Shown: piece by piece, positions 16,052-25,647 of the stretch
How positions within the stretch are numbered: the stretch's first letter is position 1
How the letters are laid out: every line of letters begins with the position of its first letter
Source: Bacteroidota bacterium
GTDB lineage: Bacteria; Bacteroidota; Bacteroidia; Bacteroidales; Bacteroidaceae
Assembly: GCA_023458215.1 (NCBI GenBank)
Contig: JAEXAJ010000230.1
Coordinates: 1 to 37,877, forward strand
DNA: 37,877 bases
Direction of reading: 5' to 3'
The notes under the pieces: generated by a model
What the model was told of the DNA's origin: nothing
The model's input: only the letters and a program-made list of their open reading frames with translations
Databases searched by the model: none
Program-made: the position numbers and the translations under genes

Positions 16052-16411
16052 ATGAAGAAAATATTATTTGTAGATGACAAACTTGCCATTGGTAAGATAC
16101 TCTCGATGTATTTAGGTCAAGAAAATGAATTAGTGTATTTTGAAAACCCTATCAGAGCCATTGAATGGCTGAATGAAGGAAACGATCCGGCTCTCATAAT
16201 CTCAGACATTCGGATGCCTATGATGACAGGTGGTGAATTTTTACATTTCCTGAAAGGCAATGCACTCTTCAAGCATATTCCGGTAATAATGCTTTCGAGC
16301 GAAGAAAGTACCACCGAACGTATCAATTTGCTTAATGCAGGAGCGGAAGACTACATCCTGAAACCATTCAACCCTATGGAGTTGAAGGCCCGTATCAAGA
16401 AATACCTCTAA
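16052..16411 (+). CDS. Stand-alone response regulator receiver protein
   Basis: This 119-residue protein is only a CheY-like receiver domain. Acidic pair Asp8/Asp9, phosphoacceptor Asp52 in IISDIRMPMM, the Ser82-Ser83 switch in IMLSSEES, and Lys104 in YILKPF are all present, so it should be phosphorylatable. It has no output domain. It lies 18 bp before the initiating sugar transferase, whose N-terminus is a degenerate receiver, which suggests control of polysaccharide initiation by protein contact; that is inference. No histidine kinase is in the window. Confidence 0.9.
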   Translation: MKKILFVDDKLAIGKILSMYLGQENELVYFENPIRAIEWLNEGNDPALIISDIRMPMMTGGEFLHFLKGNALFKHIPVIMLSSEESTTERINLLNAGAEDYILKPFNPMELKARIKKYL

Positions 16412-16429
16412 TTCATACAATAATAGGAT

Positions 16430-17596
16430 ATGTTATATTATATCTACATAGGAAACAACCGTACAATTATAGATCACCTCAGCAAAGTAACGGGGGGTAT
16501 GTTCATGGCTGTTTCCTCCTGCAACAAAGCAGCAAAAGTAATAGACAGCATTCGCGAACGATATAACACATCCATTCTATACGAGCGAAACGAGGTAGAA
16601 CAGGATTGCCAGGATATTAATTTCTTGCATAAACGTTTCCCGCGTGTATATATGATTCTTGTTACCGACGAATTACCCGGCGCAGAAATCAGACGTTATC
16701 TGCAATCAGGAGTTAATAACACATTGACTCCTTTTGCAAATGAAGAAAACATCCAGGAGATGACAAAGTTTCTTAGATTGCGTAAAGAGCATAGACTGCA
16801 AGAATTCAGTCAAACACATCGCAAAGTACTTAACACTTTTCAGTTGCCTACATGGAAACGTGTATTTGATGTTCTTTTTGCTTCAGCAGTACTCATTGTA
16901 TTATCGCCGATACTTATTGCTACGGCAATAGCCATACGAATGGAGAGTAAAGGCAAGATAATATACAAATCACAGCGTGTAGGAAGTAACTACAAAATTT
17001 TCAACTTCCTCAAGTTCCGCTCTATGTATACCAATGCAGACAAACGATTAAAAGAACTGAACTCCCTCAACCAATATAAAATAGAGGAAGAAATTCCTGA
17101 CGAACAACCTGACATCCGGTTCGACGACCTTGTAGGTACTCCCGAGGAAGAAGCCACTCTATTGATTTCAGATGATTTTGTTATTTCCGAAGAAGATTTC
17201 CACAAAAAGAAATCCCTGGAGCAGCAAAATACTTTCGTTAAAATTGAAAACGATCCTCGTGTTACCCGCGTAGGCCGTTTCATCCGTAAATATAGTATCG
17301 ACGAATTGCCCCAACTCTTCAATGTACTAATGGGTGACATGAGCATTGTTGGCAACCGTCCCCTCCCCCTTTACGAAGCTGAATTATTAACCAGCGATAC
17401 CTACATAGAACGCTTCATGGCTCCCGCCGGATTAACCGGATTGTGGCAAGTTGAAAAACGTGGTGGTGCCGGCAAAATGTCAGCAGAAGAACGCAAACAA
17501 TTAGATATTAAGTACGCCAGAGACTTTTCTTTCTGGCTGGACATGAAGATATTGCTTAAGACGGTGACAGCGTTTGTGCAAAAAGAGAATGTATAA
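16430..17596 (+). CDS. Initiating sugar-phosphate transferase with pseudo-receiver N-terminus
   Basis: This 388-residue protein should load the first sugar phosphate onto undecaprenyl phosphate at the inner membrane. Residues 141-388 are the bacterial sugar transferase domain: KRVFDVLFA, one membrane helix (about 147-169), [18 protein letters not shown], then [27 protein letters not shown] and GLTGLWQV. An acidic extra loop of about 60 residues (205-265) splits FRSM from NDPRVTRVG. Residues 1-125 resemble a receiver domain but lack the phosphoacceptor Asp (ILYERN) and the conserved Lys (LTPF in place of LKPF). The four-helix N-terminal region of WbaP/WcaJ is absent. Confidence 0.88.
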   Translation: MLYYIYIGNNRTIIDHLSKVTGGMFMAVSSCNKAAKVIDSIRERYNTSILYERNEVEQDCQDINFLHKRFPRVYMILVTDELPGAEIRRYLQSGVNNTLTPFANEENIQEMTKFLRLRKEHRLQEFSQTHRKVLNTFQLPTWKRVFDVLFASAVLIVLSPILIATAIAIRMESKGKIIYKSQRVGSNYKIFNFLKFRSMYTNADKRLKELNSLNQYKIEEEIPDEQPDIRFDDLVGTPEEEATLLISDDFVISEEDFHKKKSLEQQNTFVKIENDPRVTRVGRFIRKYSIDELPQLFNVLMGDMSIVGNRPLPLYEAELLTSDTYIERFMAPAGLTGLWQVEKRGGAGKMSAEERKQLDIKYARDFSFWLDMKILLKTVTAFVQKENV

Positions 17597-17626
17597 TTAA
17601 TAAGACTTAGATACAGAAGTAACCAA

Positions 17627-18460
17627 ATGAAGAGAGGATATTTTAAAAACATAGCATACAATGCAGTTCTTTTAGGATTGTTCATTATACCACTTTCTGC
17701 ATCTGCACAAGAGATGTCACGTGAGGAGCGTATCAAGGCGTTGGAAAGGCTGAAGATGGAGGATGAGAAAATGGAAGCTGGTAAAATGGAAACAGCTGTA
17801 CAAAACCAGACAACTGAAATAGACAAGTTACAACTGCCTCCACTATCAGTCTTTTTAGATGCTGTAACAGAAAATGCAACAGTGAAAAAAGCACAATCAC
17901 AAGTAGATCAAATTAAGAACCAATATAAATTAGAGAAGCGCAATTGGATGAACTATTTTCGTCTAAATGGTAGTTATGCCTATGGTCGTTATAACGTTGT
18001 AGGTAATGCTAGTGATGAATACACACCATTATACCAAACAACGATGGCAAGTGCACAACATAACTTCAACGTCGGAGCTAGTGTTGGTGTCAGTGTAGGA
18101 GAATTAGTAAATCGTCCTATAAAATTAAAAGATTATCGTTATCAAATAGAACAGTTGCAATATGTGCAGGAAGAAGTTATGGAAGAAAGGCGACTAAGGG
18201 TATTAGAAGCATATAATGCTGTGACAGAACAATTGGCAACAATTAATGCAAAATCAGAAACAGCAGCACTCTATAATGCACAAATGAAACTTGCAGAGTA
18301 TAACTTTATTCAAGGAAAAATCAGCTTCACCGAACTTGGTATTGAGCGTGCTCGTCGTACAGGAGCTGTAACTACATATGAGCAAAGTCGAGTATCTTTG
18401 CATAATTCAATCATTTTACTTGAAATGCTCACCAATGTCAAAATCATTAGAGATAAATAA
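17627..18460 (+). CDS. Half-length outer membrane efflux (OMF/TolC-like) protein
   Basis: This is a 277-residue exported protein with a signal peptide ending near SASAQ, a charged coiled region (residues 30-65), and one set of OMF features: long helices around a strand region (NYFRLNGSYAYGRYN...NFNVGASVGVSVGELV). TolC-type proteins have two such repeats and exceed 400 residues, so this is half-length. It precedes the Wzc-like gene by 8 bp and may be the outer membrane partner for polysaccharide export in place of a Wza lipoprotein. Substrate and oligomeric state are inferred. Confidence 0.65.
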   Translation: MKRGYFKNIAYNAVLLGLFIIPLSASAQEMSREERIKALERLKMEDEKMEAGKMETAVQNQTTEIDKLQLPPLSVFLDAVTENATVKKAQSQVDQIKNQYKLEKRNWMNYFRLNGSYAYGRYNVVGNASDEYTPLYQTTMASAQHNFNVGASVGVSVGELVNRPIKLKDYRYQIEQLQYVQEEVMEERRLRVLEAYNAVTEQLATINAKSETAALYNAQMKLAEYNFIQGKISFTELGIERARRTGAVTTYEQSRVSLHNSIILLEMLTNVKIIRDK

Positions 18461-18468
18461 GAACTTCT

Positions 18469-20634
18469 ATGGATATAATACAATTCATATCACAATTTTT
18501 CTATCGCATCCGTTACTGGTTATTATGGGGAAGTTTGTTTGTTACCGGATTGGTGATTTACTTTACACAATATCTCCCTTATAGTTATACAGTAAAAAGT
18601 AGTCTTTATGCTGGTGTTACCAATTCTACTTCATTGGATGGGTCAACAGTTAATTATGCGGCTATTGCAAGTACTTTCGATAACCTCATAAGCATTGCAA
18701 AGTCTCAAGGAACATTGCAAAAGGTATCTCTGCGATTACTCGCTAACTCATATACTTATGGCGAAGAATGGAAAGATAATCAATACATTCAGGCCAAACA
18801 CTATCGCCAATTATTACAAATCACCCCTAAAGAAGTTCTTGCATTGATAGATCGTAAAGATGTAAATAAGACATTAGCTAATCTTACAGCATTTCGCAAA
18901 GAGGATAAAAATAATTTCATCTATGGTATCTTTAACCGTCCAGTTGCATTTTATAGTGGAGCAGCTTTGGATGCAATTGACATAAAACGTGCCGGAAACA
19001 GTGACATACTTAATATTTCATATACCTCAGCCGATCCTGGTATTACTCAAAAAACAGTAAGTATTCTTATTGATGAGTTGATAAAAGCATATGAAATTAT
19101 CCGATTCAAATCAACTTATGATGTTATTGCTTATTTTGAAAATCAAGTACGTCTTGCCAAAGCTAAGCTAAATACAGAAGAAGATGACTTGATGCATTAT
19201 AATATACAAGAGGTTGTGATTAATTATGATGAAGAGACTAAATCTTTAGCCGGAACACGATATCAAGTGGATGATCGAGTGGAAGAAGCAGAACGCATAT
19301 ACGAAGGAGCAATTGCTCTTCGAAAAATGTTGGATGAAAAGATGGATATACGTGCCCAAATCATTCGTAACAACACTAATCTATTACAAGAACTAAATAA
19401 AGTGAGTAATTTGAATCAGAGTATCATGGAACAAGAAATATTTATTTCAGACAAACAGCGATCTACCGACAACAAATTACAACAACAGCGTACACAATTA
19501 AAACAAGCAGAAGATAAGATCAGTCATATCTCGGATAATCTGAATCAGTTCAGTTTTACAAAAGAAGGCGTAGGAATTGAAAATATGGTTAATGAATGGC
19601 TGATAGCCTTAGTGAATGAAGCGAAAGCGAAAGCAGAACTAGAGGTTCTGCAAAGACGCCAACAAGACATAGCTACTCAATATGCACACATGTCTCCTGT
19701 AGGCACACAAGTCAATCGAAAACAGCGTGCTATTGATATTGCCGAGGATAATTATCGTACTCAGTTGAGTGGTCTTGCAAGTGCTAATCTTCGTTTAAAA
19801 AATATAGAGATGAGCACTAGTAATCTACAAACAGTTGCTCCTCCTGACTATCCTCTAACGGATAACGGTCGAAAGCGAATGATTTATATAATAATAGCTT
19901 TTCTTGGGTCCATTGTATTTATCACTACTTACTTCTTATTAATCGAAGTACTTGATCGCACTTTACGTGATCAATATCGTAGTACTCGTCTTAGTGGCTT
20001 ACCGGTTCTTGCCGCCTTTAATGGTATCAGTAATTTGAAGTATCGTGGTTTCTTGAAAGCATGTAATCGGATAGCAGCAGCTTATAGTTGCCATCGTCTA
20101 AATAAATATATACAACCTGGACAGATTTCAATCATTAGCCTATTGAGTATTAACTCAGGTGAAGGAAAATCGTTTTTAGCTAAATACTTTGTAAATTACT
20201 GGAAATCAAAAGGATTATGTATTCGTATCGTAACTCCAGACATCGACTTTGATCCCAATAGCAAAGAATATATACAAGCTACACAGCTATCTGACTTTTG
20301 GCAACAAAATGAAGCCGAACAAACACCTGACATTATTTTAGTAGAATACCCTTCTATTAATAATGCAGATATTCCATTACCTGTGCTCCAAAAAGCAAAT
20401 GTTAACTTATTAATAGTCAATGCTCTCCGTCTATGGAGAACAAGTGATGACGTAACTATAGCACCATTTAAAGAAGCCTTAAAAAATAAACCATTTATGC
20501 TCTATTTAAATAATGCAGACCGTGATGTTGTAGAGTCATTTACTGGTGAACTACCTCCCAAAATGCCAATACATTCTTTCTTTAGTCGATTAGCACAATT
20601 GGGATTAACATCACAAAAAACATCTGTGAAATAA
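18469..20634 (+). CDS. Wzc-like chain-length/export protein with degenerate kinase domain
   Basis: This 721-residue inner membrane protein has the Wzz-plus-kinase layout: a first helix (about 14-33), a long periplasmic coiled-coil region (about 230-460), the PPDYPLTDNGRKR segment typical of the Wzz C-terminus, a second helix (about 471-493) and a cytoplasmic nucleotide-binding domain. The Walker A loop NSGEGKS (564-568 GEGKS) is intact. The Walker A' region reads VTPDIDFD, and the usual Walker B Asp is Glu (DIILVEYPS, 621-629). The C-terminus lacks the Tyr cluster of BY-kinases. It may bind ATP without autophosphorylating. Confidence 0.8.
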   Translation: MDIIQFISQFFYRIRYWLLWGSLFVTGLVIYFTQYLPYSYTVKSSLYAGVTNSTSLDGSTVNYAAIASTFDNLISIAKSQGTLQKVSLRLLANSYTYGEEWKDNQYIQAKHYRQLLQITPKEVLALIDRKDVNKTLANLTAFRKEDKNNFIYGIFNRPVAFYSGAALDAIDIKRAGNSDILNISYTSADPGITQKTVSILIDELIKAYEIIRFKSTYDVIAYFENQVRLAKAKLNTEEDDLMHYNIQEVVINYDEETKSLAGTRYQVDDRVEEAERIYEGAIALRKMLDEKMDIRAQIIRNNTNLLQELNKVSNLNQSIMEQEIFISDKQRSTDNKLQQQRTQLKQAEDKISHISDNLNQFSFTKEGVGIENMVNEWLIALVNEAKAKAELEVLQRRQQDIATQYAHMSPVGTQVNRKQRAIDIAEDNYRTQLSGLASANLRLKNIEMSTSNLQTVAPPDYPLTDNGRKRMIYIIIAFLGSIVFITTYFLLIEVLDRTLRDQYRSTRLSGLPVLAAFNGISNLKYRGFLKACNRIAAAYSCHRLNKYIQPGQISIISLLSINSGEGKSFLAKYFVNYWKSKGLCIRIVTPDIDFDPNSKEYIQATQLSDFWQQNEAEQTPDIILVEYPSINNADIPLPVLQKANVNLLIVNALRLWRTSDDVTIAPFKEALKNKPFMLYLNNADRDVVESFTGELPPKMPIHSFFSRLAQLGLTSQKTSVK

Positions 20635-20650
20635 TAGAACAAATTAAATT

Positions 20651-22132
20651 ATGTTAGATAATAAACAACAAATGGCTCGTGAACTCTCTCCTTCCATCCT
20701 TTATTCTTTCATACTTGTAGGAGGGTTGATTACTATTGCCTATGCTGTTTGTACGCAAAATATTTTAATAGCATCAGCTATTATTTTACTACCAATCACT
20801 TTTGCTATTATCTTATATGGTTTAAAATACCCATCATTATGTTATTTACTCTATGTCATATATTCATATTACATTACATATTTAATGAGATATTTGCAAA
20901 GAGATGGGCTTAGTGTTGGATTGGACATACTTTTAGTGTTTATATTTATTTCTATTCTTTTTACACATTTCTCAACTAAAGGGCATATCACTTCTCAATA
21001 CCAAATAAAACGTGGAATAAATATATTAACTCTTAGTTATTTAATATGGATAGTATTTACTTTATTTCAGTTTATCAATTCAAAAACGGAGTCCGAAGGA
21101 ATAGTACTTGGCATCCGTATCTGGATATTTCATACACTTATTCTATACATAGTTTCTTCAATAATTTTAAGTACTTCTAAAATCTTAAAATTAGGGTTGA
21201 TAATATGGGGAATTTTGACCGTATCCGCATTTCTCAAGTTACTATATCAAAGATATATAGGATTTGACACCTATGAGAATATTTGGCTGTACAATGGGGG
21301 TGGTGCCAGCTCCCATATAATCTGGTCGGGTATTCGTTATTTTTCTATTTTCACGGATGCAGGAAACTATGGTGCCAATATGGGTATTGTCACAATCGTA
21401 TTCGCAATTATTGCTTTCTTCACAAATAAAAAATACTTAAAGTTATTTTATATATGTGTAGCCATTATGGGACTTGTTGGCATGTTTATGTCAGGCACTC
21501 GTAGTGCTATTATCGTTCCTCTTGGAGGATTATTGCTCTATTGTCTTCTCTGTAAGAATATAAAGGTAATGCTAATTTCGGCTATTGCAGGACTTTGCAT
21601 TTTTGTTTTTTTAGCATTTACAGATATAGGAAGTGGTAATGCTTTTATATTTCGTATGCGAACAGCTTTTCGTCCTACAGAAGATGCTTCATTTAATGTC
21701 AGGCTTCAAAATCGAAAAGAGATTGCCACTTATATGGAAAAACACCCATGGGGAGCTGGAATTGATGGAAGTATCCCAAGGCTGATACCACAAGGAGAAA
21801 CATACAGAGAAGGTAGTCTACCTCCTGATTCTTTTTTTGTGCGAATATGGATACAAACTGGCTATGTCGGTTTATTTCTCTATATTGCTATTACCATTAT
21901 TGTCTTTTTACGATGTTGCTATATAGTGATGTTCATGATCAAAGACAAACAACTACATCAGATTTTAGCATCCCTTGTTTGCGGATTATTTGGTATTTAT
22001 CTCAATGGATATGCAGGTGAAGGTATGGGGCTTTATCCTACAAATACTCTTATCATTGTCATGATAGCTTTTGTTCTAAACGGCCCCTATATAGATAAAG
22101 AAATTGCTCAACAAAAAATAAAATCAATATAA
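20651..22132 (+). CDS. O-antigen ligase/polymerase family protein (Wzy-like)
   Basis: This is a 493-residue multi-pass inner membrane protein with about 11-12 hydrophobic helices and the Wzy_C/O-antigen ligase region: a large periplasmic loop, then GTRSAIIVPLGGLLL. Later it has NVRLQNRKEIATYMEKHPWGAGIDGSI and the PPDSFFVRIWIQTGYVG pattern common to the family. It should polymerise repeat units at the periplasmic face. It lies 1 bp before the next GT gene, as part of one operon with the Wzc-like gene. Confidence 0.85.
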   Translation: MLDNKQQMARELSPSILYSFILVGGLITIAYAVCTQNILIASAIILLPITFAIILYGLKYPSLCYLLYVIYSYYITYLMRYLQRDGLSVGLDILLVFIFISILFTHFSTKGHITSQYQIKRGINILTLSYLIWIVFTLFQFINSKTESEGIVLGIRIWIFHTLILYIVSSIILSTSKILKLGLIIWGILTVSAFLKLLYQRYIGFDTYENIWLYNGGGASSHIIWSGIRYFSIFTDAGNYGANMGIVTIVFAIIAFFTNKKYLKLFYICVAIMGLVGMFMSGTRSAIIVPLGGLLLYCLLCKNIKVMLISAIAGLCIFVFLAFTDIGSGNAFIFRMRTAFRPTEDASFNVRLQNRKEIATYMEKHPWGAGIDGSIPRLIPQGETYREGSLPPDSFFVRIWIQTGYVGLFLYIAITIIVFLRCCYIVMFMIKDKQLHQILASLVCGLFGIYLNGYAGEGMGLYPTNTLIIVMIAFVLNGPYIDKEIAQQKIKSI

Positions 22133-22133
22133 T

Positions 22134-23321
22134 ATGAATGAAATTTTTTCCATATTTAATCCTGACTGGTGGATGGATGAGAATAATAATGCATTTCAAA
22201 TAATAGATGCTATTCTTTTTTTGCTGCTTTGCATTCCAGTGGTATATCTGTTCATTTGCTCTATCTTTTCATTAGGTAAATACAAGAATCCTTATCCTAC
22301 TACAAAAGAGTATCATCGCTTTTTAGTATTATTCACTGTACTAAGAAACGGTAAAGAAGTTATTGATTCTATTAATTATTTTTTAGATACACAACTCTAT
22401 CCACGCGAAAAATATGATGTTGCTGTTGCCGCAACTCAACTTTCCGAGGATGATTTGGTGACCTTGTTACAAATGCCTGTAAATATTGTTGTTCCCGATA
22501 AAGAAAAATGTACCAAAGTTTATGCTATTCAACAAGTGATGGAACGCTATTCACCTAACGAATATGACATGGTTTTAATATTTAATGCAGACAATCATAT
22601 TGTACCTAAAGCTTTGGAACTATTCAATAATGCTTATTATTCAGGTTGTGATGCTATACAGGCACATCGTATGACTGAGAATTTAACAACAAATATAGCA
22701 GTATTGAATGCCACCAGTGAAGAAATTAATAATAATATATTCCGTAAAGCACATACTCGTATGGGCTTCTCATCCGCTTTAATTGGATCAGCAATGGCTT
22801 TTGACTTTGCCATGTTTCACGAAATAGCACCATCTTTAAATGGCAGCGATTTAAGTAAAGCAATGGAAATAGCACTTCTTAAGCAAAATATTTATACGGA
22901 ATATTTGGAAGAGGTTGTCTGCTATAGTAAAAAGGAAGAAAGCTCAAGTGGTTACGAGGCACAACGTATCGGTTGGTTGCGTTCACAGTACAGTAGTACT
23001 TTATTCGCTCTAAAACGACTTCCTATTGCTTTCTTAAAAGGAGAATGGGATTATGCGAACAAGCTATTTCAGTGGTTGCTTCCTTCACGCTTTCTCCTAA
23101 TTACTCTGATTTTATTATGTGCTATTGGTATTACTGCTTTAGATTGGACACTATGTCTAAAATGGTATACACTATTATTAATCATTGGAATTACTTTCTT
23201 AATGGCATTACCTGAAGGTGAAGTAAACAAACGCTTTAGACGTGCATTTTGGGCATTACCTATTTTAATGTTTGCTTCTGTATTCAGTCATTTTGCACGT
23301 TTCTTCCCCAAAAAAGCATAA
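22134..23321 (+). CDS. GT2-like membrane glycosyltransferase, probably catalytically divergent
   Basis: This 395-residue protein has one N-terminal membrane helix (about 24-48), a GT-A fold and two to three C-terminal helices, the layout of NodC/hyaluronan-synthase-like GT2 enzymes. It is a clear paralogue of the minus-strand gene at 35933: both share VSEEINNSIF-type and SALIGSAMAF-type blocks. Here the DxD motif reads NAD (Asn151), and the QxxRW motif reads QRIGW (residues 277-281), so the Arg is lost. These changes suggest reduced or altered activity, or a scaffold role. Exact sugar unknown. Confidence 0.75.
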   Translation: MNEIFSIFNPDWWMDENNNAFQIIDAILFLLLCIPVVYLFICSIFSLGKYKNPYPTTKEYHRFLVLFTVLRNGKEVIDSINYFLDTQLYPREKYDVAVAATQLSEDDLVTLLQMPVNIVVPDKEKCTKVYAIQQVMERYSPNEYDMVLIFNADNHIVPKALELFNNAYYSGCDAIQAHRMTENLTTNIAVLNATSEEINNNIFRKAHTRMGFSSALIGSAMAFDFAMFHEIAPSLNGSDLSKAMEIALLKQNIYTEYLEEVVCYSKKEESSSGYEAQRIGWLRSQYSSTLFALKRLPIAFLKGEWDYANKLFQWLLPSRFLLITLILLCAIGITALDWTLCLKWYTLLLIIGITFLMALPEGEVNKRFRRAFWALPILMFASVFSHFARFFPKKA

Positions 23322-23336
23322 CAAAAAGAGAGAAAT

Positions 23337-24458
23337 ATGAGAATAGCCATAGAAGCACAGCGTATCTTCCGCTCCAATAAACATGGCATGGATTTCGTTG
23401 CATTAGAAACCATTCGCGAATTACAAAAGCGGAATGACGGTAATGAATATTATATCATTGTAGCTCCAGGCGAGGACCACTGCTTGAAAGAATCTTCAAA
23501 TCTCACTATTGTAGAACTTAAATGTCCTACTTATCCTCTTTGGGAACAAGTAGCATTACCCTTAAAAGTGAAACAACTAAGAGTAGATTTACTTCATTGT
23601 ACGTCTAACACGGCACCAATATGGTGTCCTGTCCCCTTAGTATTAACGCTACATGATATTATCTACTTAGAACCTCGCCAGCATCGTAGTTCCTCTCTCT
23701 ACCAAGAATTGGGTTGGTATTATCGGCGTTTGGTTGTACCTTGTATTTTAAAAAAATGCAAGAGAATAATCACTGTTTCACATTTTGAATGTGATCGAAT
23801 TCGTCAAGCATTAAACCTTCCCCAAGGTCATATACAAGCCATTTATAATGGATACAATACTCACTTTCAAGTAACAACTGAAATTGATATAAATGTAGTG
23901 CATCGATATATTCAAGCTGAAAGTTTCATTTTTTTCCTAGGTAATACTGATCCTAAAAAAAATACAGCAAGAACATTAAAAGCTTATAGTTTATATAGAG
24001 CTCAATCCAAAGTAAAACATCCACTACTCATTGCTGATTTAAAAGAGGAATATATAGATAAGTTACTTGAAAAAGAATCTATTAGTGATATCAAACCATA
24101 TCTACATTTCCCTGGTTATATTGCCAATCAAGATTTAGTAACACTGTACAATGCCGCCTTTGTATTTCTTTATCCTTCCTTGCGTGAAAGCTTTGGTATT
24201 CCTATGTTAGAAGCTATGGCATGTGGCACTCCCATTATTGTGGGAAATACTTCTGCAATGCCCGAAGTAGCAGGTCCCGATGTTCTGAGTATAGATCCAT
24301 ATAAGCCTGAAGAAATAGCGGATACTTTATTAAAATTAGAAAACAACCCAGCAATTTATGAAAAGCAGAAAGAATATGGATTGTTACGCGCCCAGCAATT
24401 CTCGTGGAAAAAAACAGCTGATGAATTAGTCGAGTTGTATCATTCTTTAAATGTATAA
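23337..24458 (+). CDS. Glycosyltransferase family 4 (GT-B)
   Basis: This 373-residue cytoplasmic GT-B enzyme has an N-terminal MRIAIEAQRIF and LHCTSNTAP, then a C-terminal Glycos_transf_1 domain with FFLGNTDPKKN and the nucleotide-sugar motif RESFGIPMLEAMACGTPII, including both conserved Glu residues. It is co-directional with the preceding genes. The donor sugar cannot be read from sequence; related proteins use GDP-mannose or UDP-hexoses. Confidence 0.88.
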   Translation: MRIAIEAQRIFRSNKHGMDFVALETIRELQKRNDGNEYYIIVAPGEDHCLKESSNLTIVELKCPTYPLWEQVALPLKVKQLRVDLLHCTSNTAPIWCPVPLVLTLHDIIYLEPRQHRSSSLYQELGWYYRRLVVPCILKKCKRIITVSHFECDRIRQALNLPQGHIQAIYNGYNTHFQVTTEIDINVVHRYIQAESFIFFLGNTDPKKNTARTLKAYSLYRAQSKVKHPLLIADLKEEYIDKLLEKESISDIKPYLHFPGYIANQDLVTLYNAAFVFLYPSLRESFGIPMLEAMACGTPIIVGNTSAMPEVAGPDVLSIDPYKPEEIADTLLKLENNPAIYEKQKEYGLLRAQQFSWKKTADELVELYHSLNV

Positions 24459-24468
24459 AATAATAAAC

Positions 24469-25584
24469 ATGAAAGCACTATTCCTCGTATTTGGTGGTTT
24501 CCAAGCATATAATGGTATCAGTAAAAAAATTCGATATCAAATAAACGCTTTGACAAAATGCGGGATCAATGTTGACGCATGTCATTATGAAGTTAGTGAA
24601 AAAGGAGAAAGACTATGGATGATAAATGGTCAAGTATTAGTTAATTTAGGGAAAGGTATAATTGCTAAAATAAAAAAAAGAATATTTTTCACTTCAATAA
24701 TACGCTATATCCAGGAAGAGAATATTACATTCATTTATATCCGTTCATATCATAATGCTAACCCATTCACTATCTATTTAGTCAAAACATTGAAAAAACA
24801 TGGAATAAAAATTGTATTAGAAATACCTACTTACCCTTACGATCAAGAGTTTATCAACCAGAAGTTCAATCTATGTATTGATAGATTTTATCGTCATACA
24901 TTTTGTAAATATATAGATAAAATTGTAACATTTTCTAATGATACAAAAATCTTTGGTCAACGTACGATTCGTATATCTAATGGAATAGATTTTGATTCTA
25001 TCCCATTGCATAATAGAAAAAAAACAATAACAAATGAATTACATTTGATTGGTGTTGCCGAGATTCATTTTTGGCATGGTTTCGACAGAGTTATCCAAGG
25101 GCTAAAAAATTACTATACAAATAATCCAGATTACAAAGTATATTTTCATATTATTGGTAATTTTTCGGGTGATAGAGAGCGAATTGAAATAGAAAATCCT
25201 ATTAAAGAAAACAAATTACAAGAATATATCATCTTACATGGTGCTAAGCAAGATGCTGAATTAGATACTCTCTTTAATCAAGCTGATTTTGCTATTGGCA
25301 GTTTAGGTCGCCACCGTAGTGGTATAAACAATATTAAAACATTAAAAAACAGAGAATATGCAGCTCGTGGTTTTGCTTTTATTTATTCAGAAACAGATGA
25401 TGACTTCGATCACATGCCTTATATACTAAAAGCCCCCGCTGATGAAACTCCTATTGATATACCCTCATTGATTAGTTTCTGCAAGAACCAGTCAATGTCG
25501 CCAAAAGATATTAGAAATTCAATTCATCATTTATCATGGAATGAACAAATGAAAAAAGTATGTAAAGAAATGGATTTAGTATAA
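24469..25584 (+). CDS. Glycosyltransferase, GT-B fold (family 4-like)
   Basis: Starting at the ATG at 24469 (MKALFLVFGGFQ), 371 residues. An earlier ATG at 24451 overlaps the upstream gene and adds MYKIIN, less family-like. A G-rich N-terminus with YNGISKKIRYQINAL, the middle RISNGIDFDSIP and the C-terminal segment IGSLGRHRSGINNIKTLKNREYAARG fit GT-B enzymes, with Glu in NREYAARG in place of the usual E-x7-E. It lies within the main operon, 63 bp before wzx. Confidence 0.75.
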   Translation: MKALFLVFGGFQAYNGISKKIRYQINALTKCGINVDACHYEVSEKGERLWMINGQVLVNLGKGIIAKIKKRIFFTSIIRYIQEENITFIYIRSYHNANPFTIYLVKTLKKHGIKIVLEIPTYPYDQEFINQKFNLCIDRFYRHTFCKYIDKIVTFSNDTKIFGQRTIRISNGIDFDSIPLHNRKKTITNELHLIGVAEIHFWHGFDRVIQGLKNYYTNNPDYKVYFHIIGNFSGDRERIEIENPIKENKLQEYIILHGAKQDAELDTLFNQADFAIGSLGRHRSGINNIKTLKNREYAARGFAFIYSETDDDFDHMPYILKAPADETPIDIPSLISFCKNQSMSPKDIRNSIHHLSWNEQMKKVCKEMDLV

Positions 25585-25647
25585 AGTAGAGCGATCATAT
25601 TTACAGAATAATATTTTCAGCGTAATACAAATAATCAGAATGAACAT

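Noticed and set aside
16052..16411. UpxY/UpxZ-type antiterminator at the head of the polysaccharide locus
   Set aside because: The first gene is a receiver domain with Asp52 and Lys104, not a NusG-like protein; no UpxZ-like gene follows.
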